64,000 nucleotides of DNA from Pararobbsia silviterrae (GTDB lineage: Bacteria; Pseudomonadota; Gammaproteobacteria; Burkholderiales; Burkholderiaceae), in the NCBI RefSeq assembly GCF_003628125.1, contig NZ_RBZU01000012.1, forward strand, positions 124,001 through 188,000, given 5' to 3'. Shown here piece by piece: positions 52,128-61,397 of this stretch. Each line of letters opens with the position of its first letter. Position 1 is the stretch's first letter. The notes below the pieces were generated by a model that was not told where the DNA came from, made no database searches, and worked only from the letters and a program-made list of their open reading frames with translations. The position numbers and the translations under genes are program-made.

Positions 52128-52412
52128 CTACTTGGTGTCGGTCGTCTTGCTGGTGGAGTCGAAGAACGCCGTGGCAGATAGCACCATCGATCCGATTTTG
52201 TCGACGTGATGATCGCTGAGCCAGCGCGCGAGTCCCGTTTTCAAGAACGTGTCGTTCCTGTCTTTGGGTGCTGTATCGGCCAACGTTTGATACGCCTGCG
52301 TCACCAATGTCCGAGGCGCTTCGGGCGGAAACAGCTTCGCAAACTTTGTAATGGTGGCGGCGGAGACCGTGTTGTCCGTAGTCGTTGACGTACTCGTCGA
52401 TGTGATTTTCAC
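52128..52412 (-). CDS. Small Thr/Ser-rich hypothetical protein
   Basis: 94 residues from a GTG at 52412, which has GGAG six bases upstream; an ATG at 52439 adds nine residues but has no ribosome site. Residues 1-15 are Ser/Thr-rich (VKITSTSTSTTTDNT). The rest is helical (ITKFAKLFPPEAPRTLVTQAYQTLADTAP, FLKTGLARWLSDHHVDKIGSMVLSATAFF). No signal peptide or known domain. Single gene on the minus strand, roughly 200 bases from the small membrane proteins. Confidence 0.5.
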   Translation of the reverse strand: MKITSTSTSTTTDNTVSAATITKFAKLFPPEAPRTLVTQAYQTLADTAPKDRNDTFLKTGLARWLSDHHVDKIGSMVLSATAFFDSTSKTTDTK

Positions 52413-52439
52413 GCTGCGCTCCGAATGGCATCGCCCCAT

Positions 52440-52793
52440 GAAACAGGGGTCGCGATTCAGTGTACGCGTTCAGCGTGACCGGTGTGAATGCTTCTTGGTG
52501 GAAAGGGTCTACGCGGGTGCCGCAGAAGCCCGAGCATCGCATGTTTTTGCACGCGTCTTTGTAAAGTCGGATTCAAGCCGCGCCTGAACAGCGAGCGTGT
52601 CCGTGTCGTCATCGCCTGCGCGTGGAGAGTCTTTGATCGTTAAGCCTGCATGCCGAAAGGTTTCAACGACCTGACTTGTCGCGACGACGTCGGTGGGCTT
52701 CCACGTTTCGAGAGGCGATGTCGGATCGATTTCTGTCGATCGGATGGTCGGACTGTTGCAGTATTCGAGTGCGATGGTCTCTTGGAGAATTCC
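52440..52793. other. Gap ahead of the carboxylesterase gene
   Basis: 354 bases with no supportable gene. It should contain the promoters of the divergent small gene and the esterase. I see no clear repeat, operator or terminator. Confidence 0.4.
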
Positions 52794-54395
52794 ATGTATC
52801 CGGCACGATGTGTTGCCGTGCTCCTGCTAAGCCTACTGTTTGCTAACGTGGCCTGTCCGTCTGAAAGCGCGTCATCGGGTACGGACAACGATCGTGACGC
52901 GGCGTTTTCCAAGGCGCTTGTCCATGCACCGGACGCCGTTTATCAAGGCACCGTCGACTCCGGCTTTTCCGTGTTCAAAGGCATTCCGTACGCGCAGCCG
53001 CCGGTCGGCGATCTGCGATGGAAGCCTCCGGTTCCGGCCGAAAAAAATACCGCCGTCGTCGACGCGACGCGATACGGACCGGCCAGCGCGCAAAACGCGC
53101 TGGCCGGTGACGTGCTCGACATTGCCGCACCCAAGGATCAAAGCGAGGATTGCCTGCACCTCAACGTCTGGTCTCCCGCGCACGCGGCCAACGCGTCGCT
53201 TCCCGTCATGGTCTGGATCCATGGCGGTTGGTTTGCGCGCGGGTCTTCCCGGCAATATCCAAGCGGGGTGCTCGCCAAGAAAGGGAACGTCGTCGTCGTC
53301 ACACTCGACTATCGCCTCGGGCCATTCGGCTTTCTTGCGCATCCGAGGTTGACCGCCGAATCGCCTGACCACAGCTCCGGTAACGATGGGCTGCGCGATC
53401 AGATTGCGGCGCTTCAATGGGTGCGGCGCAATATCCAGGCATTCGGCGGCGACCCCGATCGCGTGACGATCTTCGGACAGTCCGCCGGTGGGTATAGCGT
53501 CTGCTATTTGCTGGCCTCGCCGCTGACGAAGGGGCTGTTCCGCGCGGCGATCATGCAGTCGGGGACGTGTGAACTCAGAGGTCCGCAGCCCGCGCGACGC
53601 GCGGAGCAATTGGGGATCCGGCTATCGAACACGGTTCAATGCGAGGACACGCGAGACGTATTGGCGTGCCTGAGGCAAAAAAGCACCGCGGAGATCCTCG
53701 CTGCGCTTCCCAGTTCGGCGACGCTTCGATCTCCGGTGAACTATCGTCCGAATCAGGACGGGGAGGTGTTGCCCGGCTCGGCACGGCAATTGATCATCGA
53801 CGGCGCGGGAAAAAACATTCCCGTCATGATCGGTTCCACGATCGACGACGCAAGTCGTTTCGTTCCGTCGACGTCGACGCGCGAGGAATGGGCGGACTAT
53901 GTGAGAAAGCGCTGGCCGAAGCTGGCCGACACGATTCTTGCGCTTTATCCAGCCGATACCGACGCGGACGCGCATGCGGTGGCCGTGCGTGCGGCCACCG
54001 AAATGGTGTTCGGCTGTTCGGCTTTGGCGACCGCCAAGGCGATCGCCGGCAACGGGACGCCCGTCTATCTTTATCTTTTCACGTATGTGCCGGAGCGCGG
54101 CAGGCGCTTGAAGATCGGCGCATTCCATGCGGCCGAGTTGCCCTACGTTTTCGGGAATCTCAATCAGACGAACAGCCCAGGCTATGGTCCCGATGACGTT
54201 CGGCTGTCCGATGCGCTGATTGCGATCTGGAGCCGCTTCGCGGCGACCGGCGATCCGAATGGACCCGGTCTGCCCGCATGGCCTCGGTATGTGCCGACCG
54301 CTGATACGATTCAGGAAATCGGACTTGAGCAACAGCACGTAGCGAATCCGGAAGCGCGCGACTGCAGCGCGTTGCAGCGGCTTGGATTGCAGTAG
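52794..54395 (+). CDS. Exported type-B carboxylesterase
   Basis: 533 residues of the carboxylesterase type B family. N-terminal signal (residues 1-~20, LLLSLLFANVAC), with a Cys right after it that might be lipidated. FKGIPYAQPPVGDLRWKPP and EDCLHLNVW mark the family start, HGGWFARGS forms the oxyanion hole and the nucleophile is Ser230 in FGQSAGGYS. The acid and His lie further on; HAAELPYVFGNL contains the usual catalytic His region. Substrates are esters; which one is unknown. The start at 52794 gives a complete signal peptide. The frame upstream is unlike the family. Confidence 0.9.
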   Translation: MYPARCVAVLLLSLLFANVACPSESASSGTDNDRDAAFSKALVHAPDAVYQGTVDSGFSVFKGIPYAQPPVGDLRWKPPVPAEKNTAVVDATRYGPASAQNALAGDVLDIAAPKDQSEDCLHLNVWSPAHAANASLPVMVWIHGGWFARGSSRQYPSGVLAKKGNVVVVTLDYRLGPFGFLAHPRLTAESPDHSSGNDGLRDQIAALQWVRRNIQAFGGDPDRVTIFGQSAGGYSVCYLLASPLTKGLFRAAIMQSGTCELRGPQPARRAEQLGIRLSNTVQCEDTRDVLACLRQKSTAEILAALPSSATLRSPVNYRPNQDGEVLPGSARQLIIDGAGKNIPVMIGSTIDDASRFVPSTSTREEWADYVRKRWPKLADTILALYPADTDADAHAVAVRAATEMVFGCSALATAKAIAGNGTPVYLYLFTYVPERGRRLKIGAFHAAELPYVFGNLNQTNSPGYGPDDVRLSDALIAIWSRFAATGDPNGPGLPAWPRYVPTADTIQEIGLEQQHVANPEARDCSALQRLGLQ

Positions 54396-54444
54396 CGGTG
54401 CTTTATTCCGGCAACAATTGAATCTTTCTTTAAGTGAGGCTTGG

Positions 54445-54726
54445 ATGGCGCGCATCTATCAGGCGGCAACCATGAGCGAGGCTCAGTTTCGCGTCACGTT
54501 GGTCGACGATGCGGCGCGGGCGGATCTGCTCGTCTGTCGCGTTTCGAGTGCGGCTGAAGCGCACGGCGACGCCCTGTGGTTCATCACGAGCGACCGGCAA
54601 TTTCCCGGTACGCCCGTTTATTTCTGTGACGAACGTCAAGCCGACTTGAAAGTGTGTTTCGTCCACGCGCGCGGCGAAGCGGGTTGGCGTCGCGCGCATC
54701 CGATGCAGGGGCGACTGAGCAGGTAG
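54445..54726 (+). CDS. DUF6150-like small protein
   Basis: 93 residues beginning MARIYQAATMSEAQFRVTLVDD, with RADLLVCRVSSAAEAHGDALWFITSDRQ and LKVCFVHARGEAGWRRAHPMQGRL. This is the pattern I recall for the DUF6150 family of short soluble proteins. The ATG at 54445 is used. It follows the esterase by 49 bases on the same strand and might be co-transcribed. Function unknown. Confidence 0.65.
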   Translation: MARIYQAATMSEAQFRVTLVDDAARADLLVCRVSSAAEAHGDALWFITSDRQFPGTPVYFCDERQADLKVCFVHARGEAGWRRAHPMQGRLSR

Positions 54727-54878
54727 CGCGCCGCACTCGCCGGTGTCATGACTCAGCGTGATTCGGCCGATCGCGGTGCCCATCCCCGGAATTAAAAAAT
54801 CCAAACCAATCTATTCGAGCGATCGGCCCGTTCGCGATTCAAGACAATGCAGTCTCCATTCAACGCTCGGAGACTGAA

Positions 54879-55589
54879 GTGACGATCAACGCATTGTTCG
54901 GCGTGAACCCCAATCGAGAAAGTCAAAGTACGGGCGACGCGAAAAGCGGTATCGACGGTTCCACTTTTGCCGCGTCGCTCGCGGCATCGATGCAGGCATC
55001 GCAACAAGCGCAAGCCACGCAAGCGGACACCTCCACGCAAGCGAACACGTCCCCGTCTTCGGCATCGAATGCTGCGTCGAGCACGGCGTCCGCGACCACC
55101 GCATCGAATACCGATACGTCGACCGTCGCCTTGGGTGCCGATGCGAAAGGACTGTCCGAACTCGCCGCGGACGGTGTGACGGTGTCGGTCCAGAGTCTTG
55201 CCGGGCTGGATTTGCCGCAGGGATTGAGTCCTTCTTCCGCAACGTATCAGCAGGATCTCCTCAAAGCCTTGAACGCGGCGCCCCATGAATCGAGCGGCGA
55301 TACGCTGTCGCAGTCGGCGTTCGTCTCTTTGATCGAGCAATTCGGCGGCACGCAGACGCAAGCCGATCAACTCTTTTCGCAGCTTGGCGGGACGGACTCC
55401 GGCACCGTATCGAATGCACAGATGCTCGATGCCTTGGGTCAACTTTCGAGCGACCCGTCGAGCACGACGTCCCAGATGTTGCTGAGCTTGATGGACAGCA
55501 ATCACAACCAGGTCGTGAGCAGCAGCGAATTCATGCAATTCGAAACGGCGATGGTCGACGCGGAGAACGGTGTCTCGACAGTGGGGTGA
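54879..55589 (+). CDS. EF-hand protein with Ser/Thr/Ala/Gln-rich N-terminus
   Basis: 236 residues from a GTG start. Residues ~25-90 are low-complexity Ser/Thr/Ala/Gln. The C-terminal half is helical and carries a canonical EF-hand loop, DSNHNQVVSSSE (206-217), with Asp, Asn, Asn, Ser and Glu at ligand positions 1, 3, 5, 9 and 12. A degenerate partner, GGTDSGTVSNAQM, lies ~35 residues earlier. No classical signal peptide. The composition recalls non-classically secreted proteins, but that is only a suggestion. A terminator follows at 55685. Confidence 0.75.
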   Translation: MTINALFGVNPNRESQSTGDAKSGIDGSTFAASLAASMQASQQAQATQADTSTQANTSPSSASNAASSTASATTASNTDTSTVALGADAKGLSELAADGVTVSVQSLAGLDLPQGLSPSSATYQQDLLKALNAAPHESSGDTLSQSAFVSLIEQFGGTQTQADQLFSQLGGTDSGTVSNAQMLDALGQLSSDPSSTTSQMLLSLMDSNHNQVVSSSEFMQFETAMVDAENGVSTVG

Positions 55590-55684
55590 ACGCCACCCGG
55601 GGCGATTCGACGCATGCCCGATAACGAGGGCATCGGGCACGATATACGTCTAGTCGACGCAATCGACACCTTGAGTCGTGGCGT

Positions 55685-55718
55685 GCGAGGGATCGACATC
55701 GCTCCCTCGCTGTTTCTC
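55685..55718 (+). terminator. Intrinsic terminator after the EF-hand gene
   Basis: GCGAGGGA (55685-55692), a 10-base loop, TCCCTCGC (55703-55710), then TGTTTCTC. An 8-bp perfect stem with a T-rich tail about 95 bases beyond the stop codon. Confidence 0.7.
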
Positions 55719-56120
55719 AAACATCGCCTGCGCTCACCGCAGCCGATCGTCGCATGAAGAGGCAGGCCGTGGGTTCATCGCGAGGCCCACGGTCCGGATC
55801 GCGCATTGCAGCGTTCACTGAATAAACCCTGAAAGATCCGTATCAGGATCGATGACAGTCGCGCCGGGCGAGTCTCGGCAGCGCCGATATGTCGCGCGCG
55901 TGAACGGCGCCGTGCGCGACGAAGGGTTGTGGCGATACCACGCAAAGATTGGATTCATATCCAGGTTTTCGACCCGCTGAATGTGGCCTTACAATCGCGG
56001 CTATCCTCGCATGGCATCGGGGGCTTGACGCCAAAACAGCGGCGGGCCATGGCGACACGGATTCGATTTCCGAACGCGTGAAGAACGGGGTATTCCCTTA
56101 TATGGCTCGCGACAATAAAA
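55719..56120 (+). promoter_or_regulatory. Upstream region of the two-partner secretion operon
   Basis: About 400 bases without a convincing gene. A CCGTGGG/CCCACGG dyad lies near 55767-55792. The last 100 bases should hold the exoprotein gene's promoter and leader, but I cannot name a specific -10/-35 with confidence. Confidence 0.4.
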
Positions 56121-59100
56121 ATGAATCACATCTATCGCCTGGTCTGGAGTCGCGTCGCTCATAGCTGGGTCGCGGTGCGCGAAAATGCGCGGGGCAGGGG
56201 CAAAACGCAAAGTCGTGGCGGCAAGCGCGTCGTCGAGTTGACCGCCGCTGCGCTCTCGGTTTCCGCGGTGTGCATTCCTTTATCGCCCGCGGCATATGCG
56301 GCCAATGCCAGCGATGCATCGATTGCCGCGGGCAATGGCAGCGCCAAGATCGCGACGGTCGGGACGACCACGACGATCAATCAATCCAGCGAGCGCGTGG
56401 TCATCGACTGGACGAGCTTGTCGACGGCCGCCAACGAAGCGTTGGTCTTCAATCAGCCGAATGCGTCCGCGGTCGCGCTGAATCGCATCACGGGCTCGAG
56501 TCCCAGCACGTTTCTCGGCAGTCTCTCGGCCAACGGCCAGGTCTATATTCTGAATCCGAACGGCGTGCTGTTCGGCGCCGGCGCGCAAGTCAACGTCGGC
56601 GGTCTCGTGGCCTCGACGATGCAGATGGACGCGGCGGCGTTCATGAACGGCAGCGGCACATTCACGCAAGCGGCGAGCGCGACGGGCACGGTCGTCAATC
56701 AGGGCTCGCTCAACGCCGCGAGCGGCGGTTATATCGCGCTGCTGGGCAAGACGGTGCGCAATGACGGCACGATCACCGCGCCGCTCGGCACAGCGGCGCT
56801 CGGTGCGGGCAGCAGCATCACGCTGACGTTCAGCGGCAATAGCCTCGTCCATATGCAGGTCGACCAGAGCGTGTTCAACACGCTCGCGGAAAACGGCGGC
56901 CTGATTCAAGCCGACGGCGGCGTGGTCGTGATGACGGCCGGCGCGGCGGATTCGCTGCTGGCGTCCGTGGTCAACAACACCGGCACGATCGAAGCGCGCA
57001 CCGTCGAAAATCACGCGGGGACGATTACCTTGCTCGGCGGCATGCAAGCCGGCACGGTCAACGTCGACGGCACGCTCGACGCGTCCGCGCAGAACGGCGG
57101 CAACGGCGGCGCCATCGAAACGAGCGCCGCCACCGTGAACGTCGCGAACAGCGCCAGCATCGATACGCGCGCGCCGCAAGGTCTCATGGGCTCCTGGCTC
57201 ATCGATCCGATCGACTTCACCGTCGCCGCGAGCGGCGGCAACATCACGGGCGCGGCACTGTCGGCCGAGCTCAAGTCGACCAACGTCACGCTCGATACGG
57301 TGAATACCACGGGCACCGCGACGGGCAACATCAATATCGACGACGCGGTCAACTGGAGTTCGAACAGTGTCGATGCGAGCAGCCATACGCTGACGCTGAA
57401 CGCGGCCAACAACATCAATATCAACGCTCCGATTACGTGGGGCGTGAGCGGCACGCCGGGCGACGCGGCCACGACGGGCGCACTCGTGCTGAACGCGGGC
57501 GGCGTCATCAATATCGGCGCGGCAATGAACGCGTATTGGCGCGCGCCGTTGACGATGAATACCGGGCCGACGAGCGCGAGCGTCATCAGCACGGTCAACG
57601 TCGATCTTCTGCCGAATGCGGGCGGTTTTTCGGGCTCGGTGAACTTCTTTTCCGATGCGGGCACGACCGCGGCCGGCGGAACCGGTTTGCTCACGATCAA
57701 CGGCAATGCCTATACGGTGATCTCCGATGTCACGCCGGGTTCAGGCGTCGGTGTGGCGGGCGACACCGGAACCGACAGCCTGCAAGGCATGCAGAACAAT
57801 TTGAGCGGCTACTATGCGCTCGGCAGCAATATCGACGCGAGTGCGACAGCGTCATGGAACGGCGGCGCCGGCTTCGCGCCGATCTCGACGTTCACCGGCG
57901 TGTTCGACGGGCTTGGGCATACGATTTCCGGACTCACTGAATTCGACACCCAGCTCGCGGCTAATGTCGGCCTGTTCGGGGACATCATGGCGACCACCGT
58001 GTGCAACGTCGGCCTTGTCGGCGCGAGCGTCGCGGGCAGCGGCTATGTCGGCATACTCGTTGGCTTCAATCATATTGGCACGGTCACGAATAGCTTCGCG
58101 ACGGGGACGGTGAGCGGGGGCGTTTCGGTCGGCGGGCTTGTCGGCGCAAACGAAGGCACCACCGCTAACAGCTATGCCGACGCCTATATTCCCTATGGCG
58201 CGTCGTTCGCTGGCAACTACCACGGCGCCGGCGGATTGGTCGGCAGCAACTTCGGAACTATCGAAAACAGCTATGCGATCGGCGCTGTCAACTCGATTTT
58301 CAACGCCGGCGGATTGGCGGGAAGCAATTGGGGCGGCGCGATTATCGACAGTTATGCGACCGGCACCGTATGGTCCCGCACCGGCGCAGGCGGCGGTCTC
58401 GCCGGATATGGCGGCGAATCGAGTTCGATCACCCAGAGTTACGCGACAGGCGCCGTTACCGGGGCCGGGGACGCGGGCGGACTCGAAGGAAAAACCTATG
58501 GTTCGATCAGCGACAGTTACGCGACCGGCAGCGTGAGCGTGCTGAACAGCGGCTCCACCAGCGCGATACTGGGTGGTCTGGTCGGCATCGACGGCGGCTC
58601 GATCGCGAATAGTTATGCGACCGGAAACGTCAGCAACGCCACAATCGCCGGAACGGGGACGGCGGGTGAAACCGGCGGCCTCGTCGGCATGAACTACGGC
58701 GGCTCGATCACGAACAGCTACGCGACGGGGGCGGTGACGGGCGCGCGCTATGTCGGCGGGCTCGTGGGGGCCAATTTCGGTCCGTTCAACATCAGCGGCT
58801 CGATCCATAACAGCTACGAGACCGGTGTCGTCACGGGCACCGATAGCGCCACGACTGGCGGGCTCGTCGGCGCCGTCCTTTCCACGGGTTCCGTCACGGA
58901 CAGCTTCTACGACAGCGATGCGAATCCGACGCTGACCGGCATTGGGGGTAGCGTCGATCTCGGTGGCGTCGTATGGGGTATGAGTACCGCGGCACTGCAG
59001 AATTCCGCCAACTTCACGAGCGCGACCGGCACGTCGAATCCGACGGACCATAGCGGCAACGGCGATGTGAATCCGGCTTGGGATCTTCCGGGCGCCGGCA

Positions 59101-59663
59101 ATGGCGCGGGCTCGACATGGTTTATGTACAGCGGCTTCACCACGCTTTTGCTGCAGGCCTTTTTGACGCCGTTGACGATCACGGCCAACAACGTCAGCAC
59201 GCAATATGACGGCACGGCCTTTTACGGCGGCAACGGCGTCACGTACTCGGTCACACCCGATCTGTCCTTGTTGTCGGGGACGCTGACCTATAGCGGTTCG
59301 GCGCAGGGCGCGGTCGGTCTGGGCGATTACGTGATCTCGGTGAGCGGCCTGTATTCGGCCCAGAACGGCTACATGATCACCTTCGTCGACGGCCGCTTAT
59401 CGATCGTCAACACGCCGCCCGCGACGACAGGGGGAACGGGCGGTCTGGTGACGGCATCGAACGATCTTGGACAGGTGGAGGCGTGGGTCCTGTCAAAGCA
59501 AAACAGCGGACAAGCGAGTGCTTCGCGCGGCGTGCCCGATCTCGCGGATGCGGGTACGGCCTCCGACGATGAAGGCGACGTGACGATCAAGCTGGGCAGC
59601 AACGGATCGACGCTGCATATCGAGCGCGACGCCGGCGGTGAGCAAGCCCATATCCATCCATAA
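56121..59663 (+). CDS. Two-partner secretion exoprotein, filamentous-haemagglutinin-like
   Basis: 1,180 residues. Residues 1-~60 are an extended signal peptide (MNHIYRLVWSRVAHSWVAV, then basic, then SAVCIPLSPAAYAAN). Residues ~70-330 are the TPS domain with NQSSERVVIDWTSLS, LNRITGSSPSTFLGSLSANG and ILNPNGVLFG, all typical. Residues ~620-930 contain about nine GLUG-type repeats (NSYATGxV, GGLVGxN). Residues ~1020-1095 form an MBG-like domain (LTITANNVSTQYDGT). The C-terminal tail is short and polar with no toxin tip, so an adhesin or biofilm role is likelier than contact-dependent killing. Followed by its transporter after 12 bases. Confidence 0.92.
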   Translation: MNHIYRLVWSRVAHSWVAVRENARGRGKTQSRGGKRVVELTAAALSVSAVCIPLSPAAYAANASDASIAAGNGSAKIATVGTTTTINQSSERVVIDWTSLSTAANEALVFNQPNASAVALNRITGSSPSTFLGSLSANGQVYILNPNGVLFGAGAQVNVGGLVASTMQMDAAAFMNGSGTFTQAASATGTVVNQGSLNAASGGYIALLGKTVRNDGTITAPLGTAALGAGSSITLTFSGNSLVHMQVDQSVFNTLAENGGLIQADGGVVVMTAGAADSLLASVVNNTGTIEARTVENHAGTITLLGGMQAGTVNVDGTLDASAQNGGNGGAIETSAATVNVANSASIDTRAPQGLMGSWLIDPIDFTVAASGGNITGAALSAELKSTNVTLDTVNTTGTATGNINIDDAVNWSSNSVDASSHTLTLNAANNININAPITWGVSGTPGDAATTGALVLNAGGVINIGAAMNAYWRAPLTMNTGPTSASVISTVNVDLLPNAGGFSGSVNFFSDAGTTAAGGTGLLTINGNAYTVISDVTPGSGVGVAGDTGTDSLQGMQNNLSGYYALGSNIDASATASWNGGAGFAPISTFTGVFDGLGHTISGLTEFDTQLAANVGLFGDIMATTVCNVGLVGASVAGSGYVGILVGFNHIGTVTNSFATGTVSGGVSVGGLVGANEGTTANSYADAYIPYGASFAGNYHGAGGLVGSNFGTIENSYAIGAVNSIFNAGGLAGSNWGGAIIDSYATGTVWSRTGAGGGLAGYGGESSSITQSYATGAVTGAGDAGGLEGKTYGSISDSYATGSVSVLNSGSTSAILGGLVGIDGGSIANSYATGNVSNATIAGTGTAGETGGLVGMNYGGSITNSYATGAVTGARYVGGLVGANFGPFNISGSIHNSYETGVVTGTDSATTGGLVGAVLSTGSVTDSFYDSDANPTLTGIGGSVDLGGVVWGMSTAALQNSANFTSATGTSNPTDHSGNGDVNPAWDLPGAGNGAGSTWFMYSGFTTLLLQAFLTPLTITANNVSTQYDGTAFYGGNGVTYSVTPDLSLLSGTLTYSGSAQGAVGLGDYVISVSGLYSAQNGYMITFVDGRLSIVNTPPATTGGTGGLVTASNDLGQVEAWVLSKQNSGQASASRGVPDLADAGTASDDEGDVTIKLGSNGSTLHIERDAGGEQAHIHP
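57960..58920 (+). repeat. GLUG repeat region of the exoprotein
   Basis: About nine imperfect repeats of ~25-40 codons. Each has a GGLVGxN-type turn followed by an NSYATGxV strand pair. They form the middle of a beta-helix rod. The copies differ enough that they are not a recent expansion. Confidence 0.8.
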
Positions 59664-59675
59664 GAAGAGCTTGAT

Positions 59676-61397
59676 TTGAAACACTCGACCTCGCAGCACG
59701 GGGCTGCCTCGCCCAGACCGTTGCCCTTGTCTTTGCTGATCGGGACGTTCTGCATCGGCATCGCGCCTGCGATGCCCGTGCACGCGGCCGGGCCCGCCGT
59801 TCCAAGCGCCGGCACGATTCTCCAACAAGTGGAGCCGGCCGCGCCGCCCGCACCGCCGTCCAACGATACGGGTCTGCGTATCCAGCAACCCGCGTCCGGC
59901 GCCTTGCCGCCCAGCATCGCGATCCACATCGAACATATCGACATCGTCGGCAATACGAAGATCGACACGGCGACGCTGCACGCGCTCGTGGCCGATGCCG
60001 AGGGCAAGGATCTCGACTTGCCTCATATCGGCGAGCTGGCCGCGCGCATCACCGACTACTATCACGCACACGGTTTTCCGCTCGCGCACGCGATCGTCCC
60101 CGCGCAGACCCTGCAGGCCGGTACCGTGAAGATCGAAGTCATCGAGGCGCGCTACGGCAAGATAGACATCGACAATCAAAGCCGTGTGAGTGATGGCTTG
60201 CTGCAGTCGACGCTGGGCGGTCTTCAAAGCGGCGATGTCATCACGCAGGCCGACCTCGATCGCAGTTTATTGCTGCTCGCCGATATCGCGGGACTGGTCG
60301 TCAATGCGACGCTGAAATCGGGTGCGCAAGCCGGTACGTCCGACTTGATCGTCGATGCCGCGTCGGCGCCGATGTTCAGCGGCAATCTCACGCTCGACAA
60401 CGGCGGCGATGCCTACACCGGGCGCATACGCGGAGGCGCCAACGCCGATGTCTACAACCTGCTGCATCGAGGCGATACGCTCGGCGTGAGCGCATTGACC
60501 TCGGGCGACGGCATGCGCTACGGACGCGCTTCGTACGATGCCTTGCTGGACGGCTCGGGAACCCAACTGGGTGGTGCGTATTCGGCGCTGGACTATAAGC
60601 TGAACGGGTCGTTGTCGACGCTCGATGCCCGAGGCAGCGCCCAGACGAGCAGCGTCTGGCTCAAGCAGCCCATCGTGCGCAGCATGACGGTGAACGTCAA
60701 CGCGCAGCTCGAATACGATCACCTGCAACTGAATGACGAGATCCGCAGCACGGGCATTCAGACCGATCGCCATCTCGACAATCTGACAGCCACCTTGTCG
60801 GGCGACGTGCGCGATGGTCTGTGGGGCGGCGGCCTCAGTCTGTGGAGCGCCGGCGTGACGGACGGCCATGTGCGTTTCGACAATGCAGTCGCGCAGGCCG
60901 AGGATGCGCTCACGACGAATACGCAGGGCAGTTTCGTCAAGGGCAACGCGACGCTGACGCGACTTCAAACTGTGACCGCGCGCGATACGCTTTATGTGAA
61001 TCTGACTGGGCAGTGGGCATCGGGCAATCTCGATGCGTCGCAAAAGCTCACGATCGGCGGGCCGAACTCGGTGCGCGCGTATGACGTCGGCGTGCTGTCG
61101 GGCGACACGGGCTACACGTTCACGACCGAGTTGCGCCATGCGTTCGGCCCCTCCGCGTACGGCCAATGGGAGGCGATCGCGTTCGTCGACGCCGCGCATG
61201 TGGAAGTCAATCGCGACGCACTGCTGGCCAGCGCGAACAGCGTGAATCTCGGCGGCGTCGGTCTTGGCCTGAATTGGGCCGGACCGCATCGACTGGCCGC
61301 AAATCTGGTCGTCGCGATGCCCGTCGGCCCGACGCCGGTACAGATCGGCAGCCGTTCATCCGTGCGTGCGTGGCTGCTGGCGAGCGAGGCGTTCTAA
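59676..61397 (+). CDS. Two-partner secretion transporter, ShlB/FhaC/HecB-like
   Basis: 573 residues, outer membrane. From a TTG start with AAGAAGAG upstream: signal peptide (residues 1-~37), Pro/Ala-rich linker, a POTRA domain (~80-165: IAIHIEHIDIVGNTKID, DYYHAHGFPLAHAIVPAQ), then a 16-strand barrel ending in SEAF. The L6-type motif reads VRAYDVG. It exports the preceding FHA-like protein. The start and the exoprotein stop are 12 bases apart. The stop overlaps the convergent sulfotransferase stop by 3 bases. Confidence 0.92.
   Translation: MKHSTSQHGAASPRPLPLSLLIGTFCIGIAPAMPVHAAGPAVPSAGTILQQVEPAAPPAPPSNDTGLRIQQPASGALPPSIAIHIEHIDIVGNTKIDTATLHALVADAEGKDLDLPHIGELAARITDYYHAHGFPLAHAIVPAQTLQAGTVKIEVIEARYGKIDIDNQSRVSDGLLQSTLGGLQSGDVITQADLDRSLLLLADIAGLVVNATLKSGAQAGTSDLIVDAASAPMFSGNLTLDNGGDAYTGRIRGGANADVYNLLHRGDTLGVSALTSGDGMRYGRASYDALLDGSGTQLGGAYSALDYKLNGSLSTLDARGSAQTSSVWLKQPIVRSMTVNVNAQLEYDHLQLNDEIRSTGIQTDRHLDNLTATLSGDVRDGLWGGGLSLWSAGVTDGHVRFDNAVAQAEDALTTNTQGSFVKGNATLTRLQTVTARDTLYVNLTGQWASGNLDASQKLTIGGPNSVRAYDVGVLSGDTGYTFTTELRHAFGPSAYGQWEAIAFVDAAHVEVNRDALLASANSVNLGGVGLGLNWAGPHRLAANLVVAMPVGPTPVQIGSRSSVRAWLLASEAF

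Noticed and set aside
55615-55639. Stem TGCCCGAT/ATCGGGCA after the EF-hand gene as terminator
   Set aside because: No T-run follows; the stem at 55685 with its T-rich tail is the better terminator.
57960-58920. Direct repeats in the exoprotein gene as a possible mobile repeat
   Set aside because: They are diverged protein repeats (GLUG) in one open frame.
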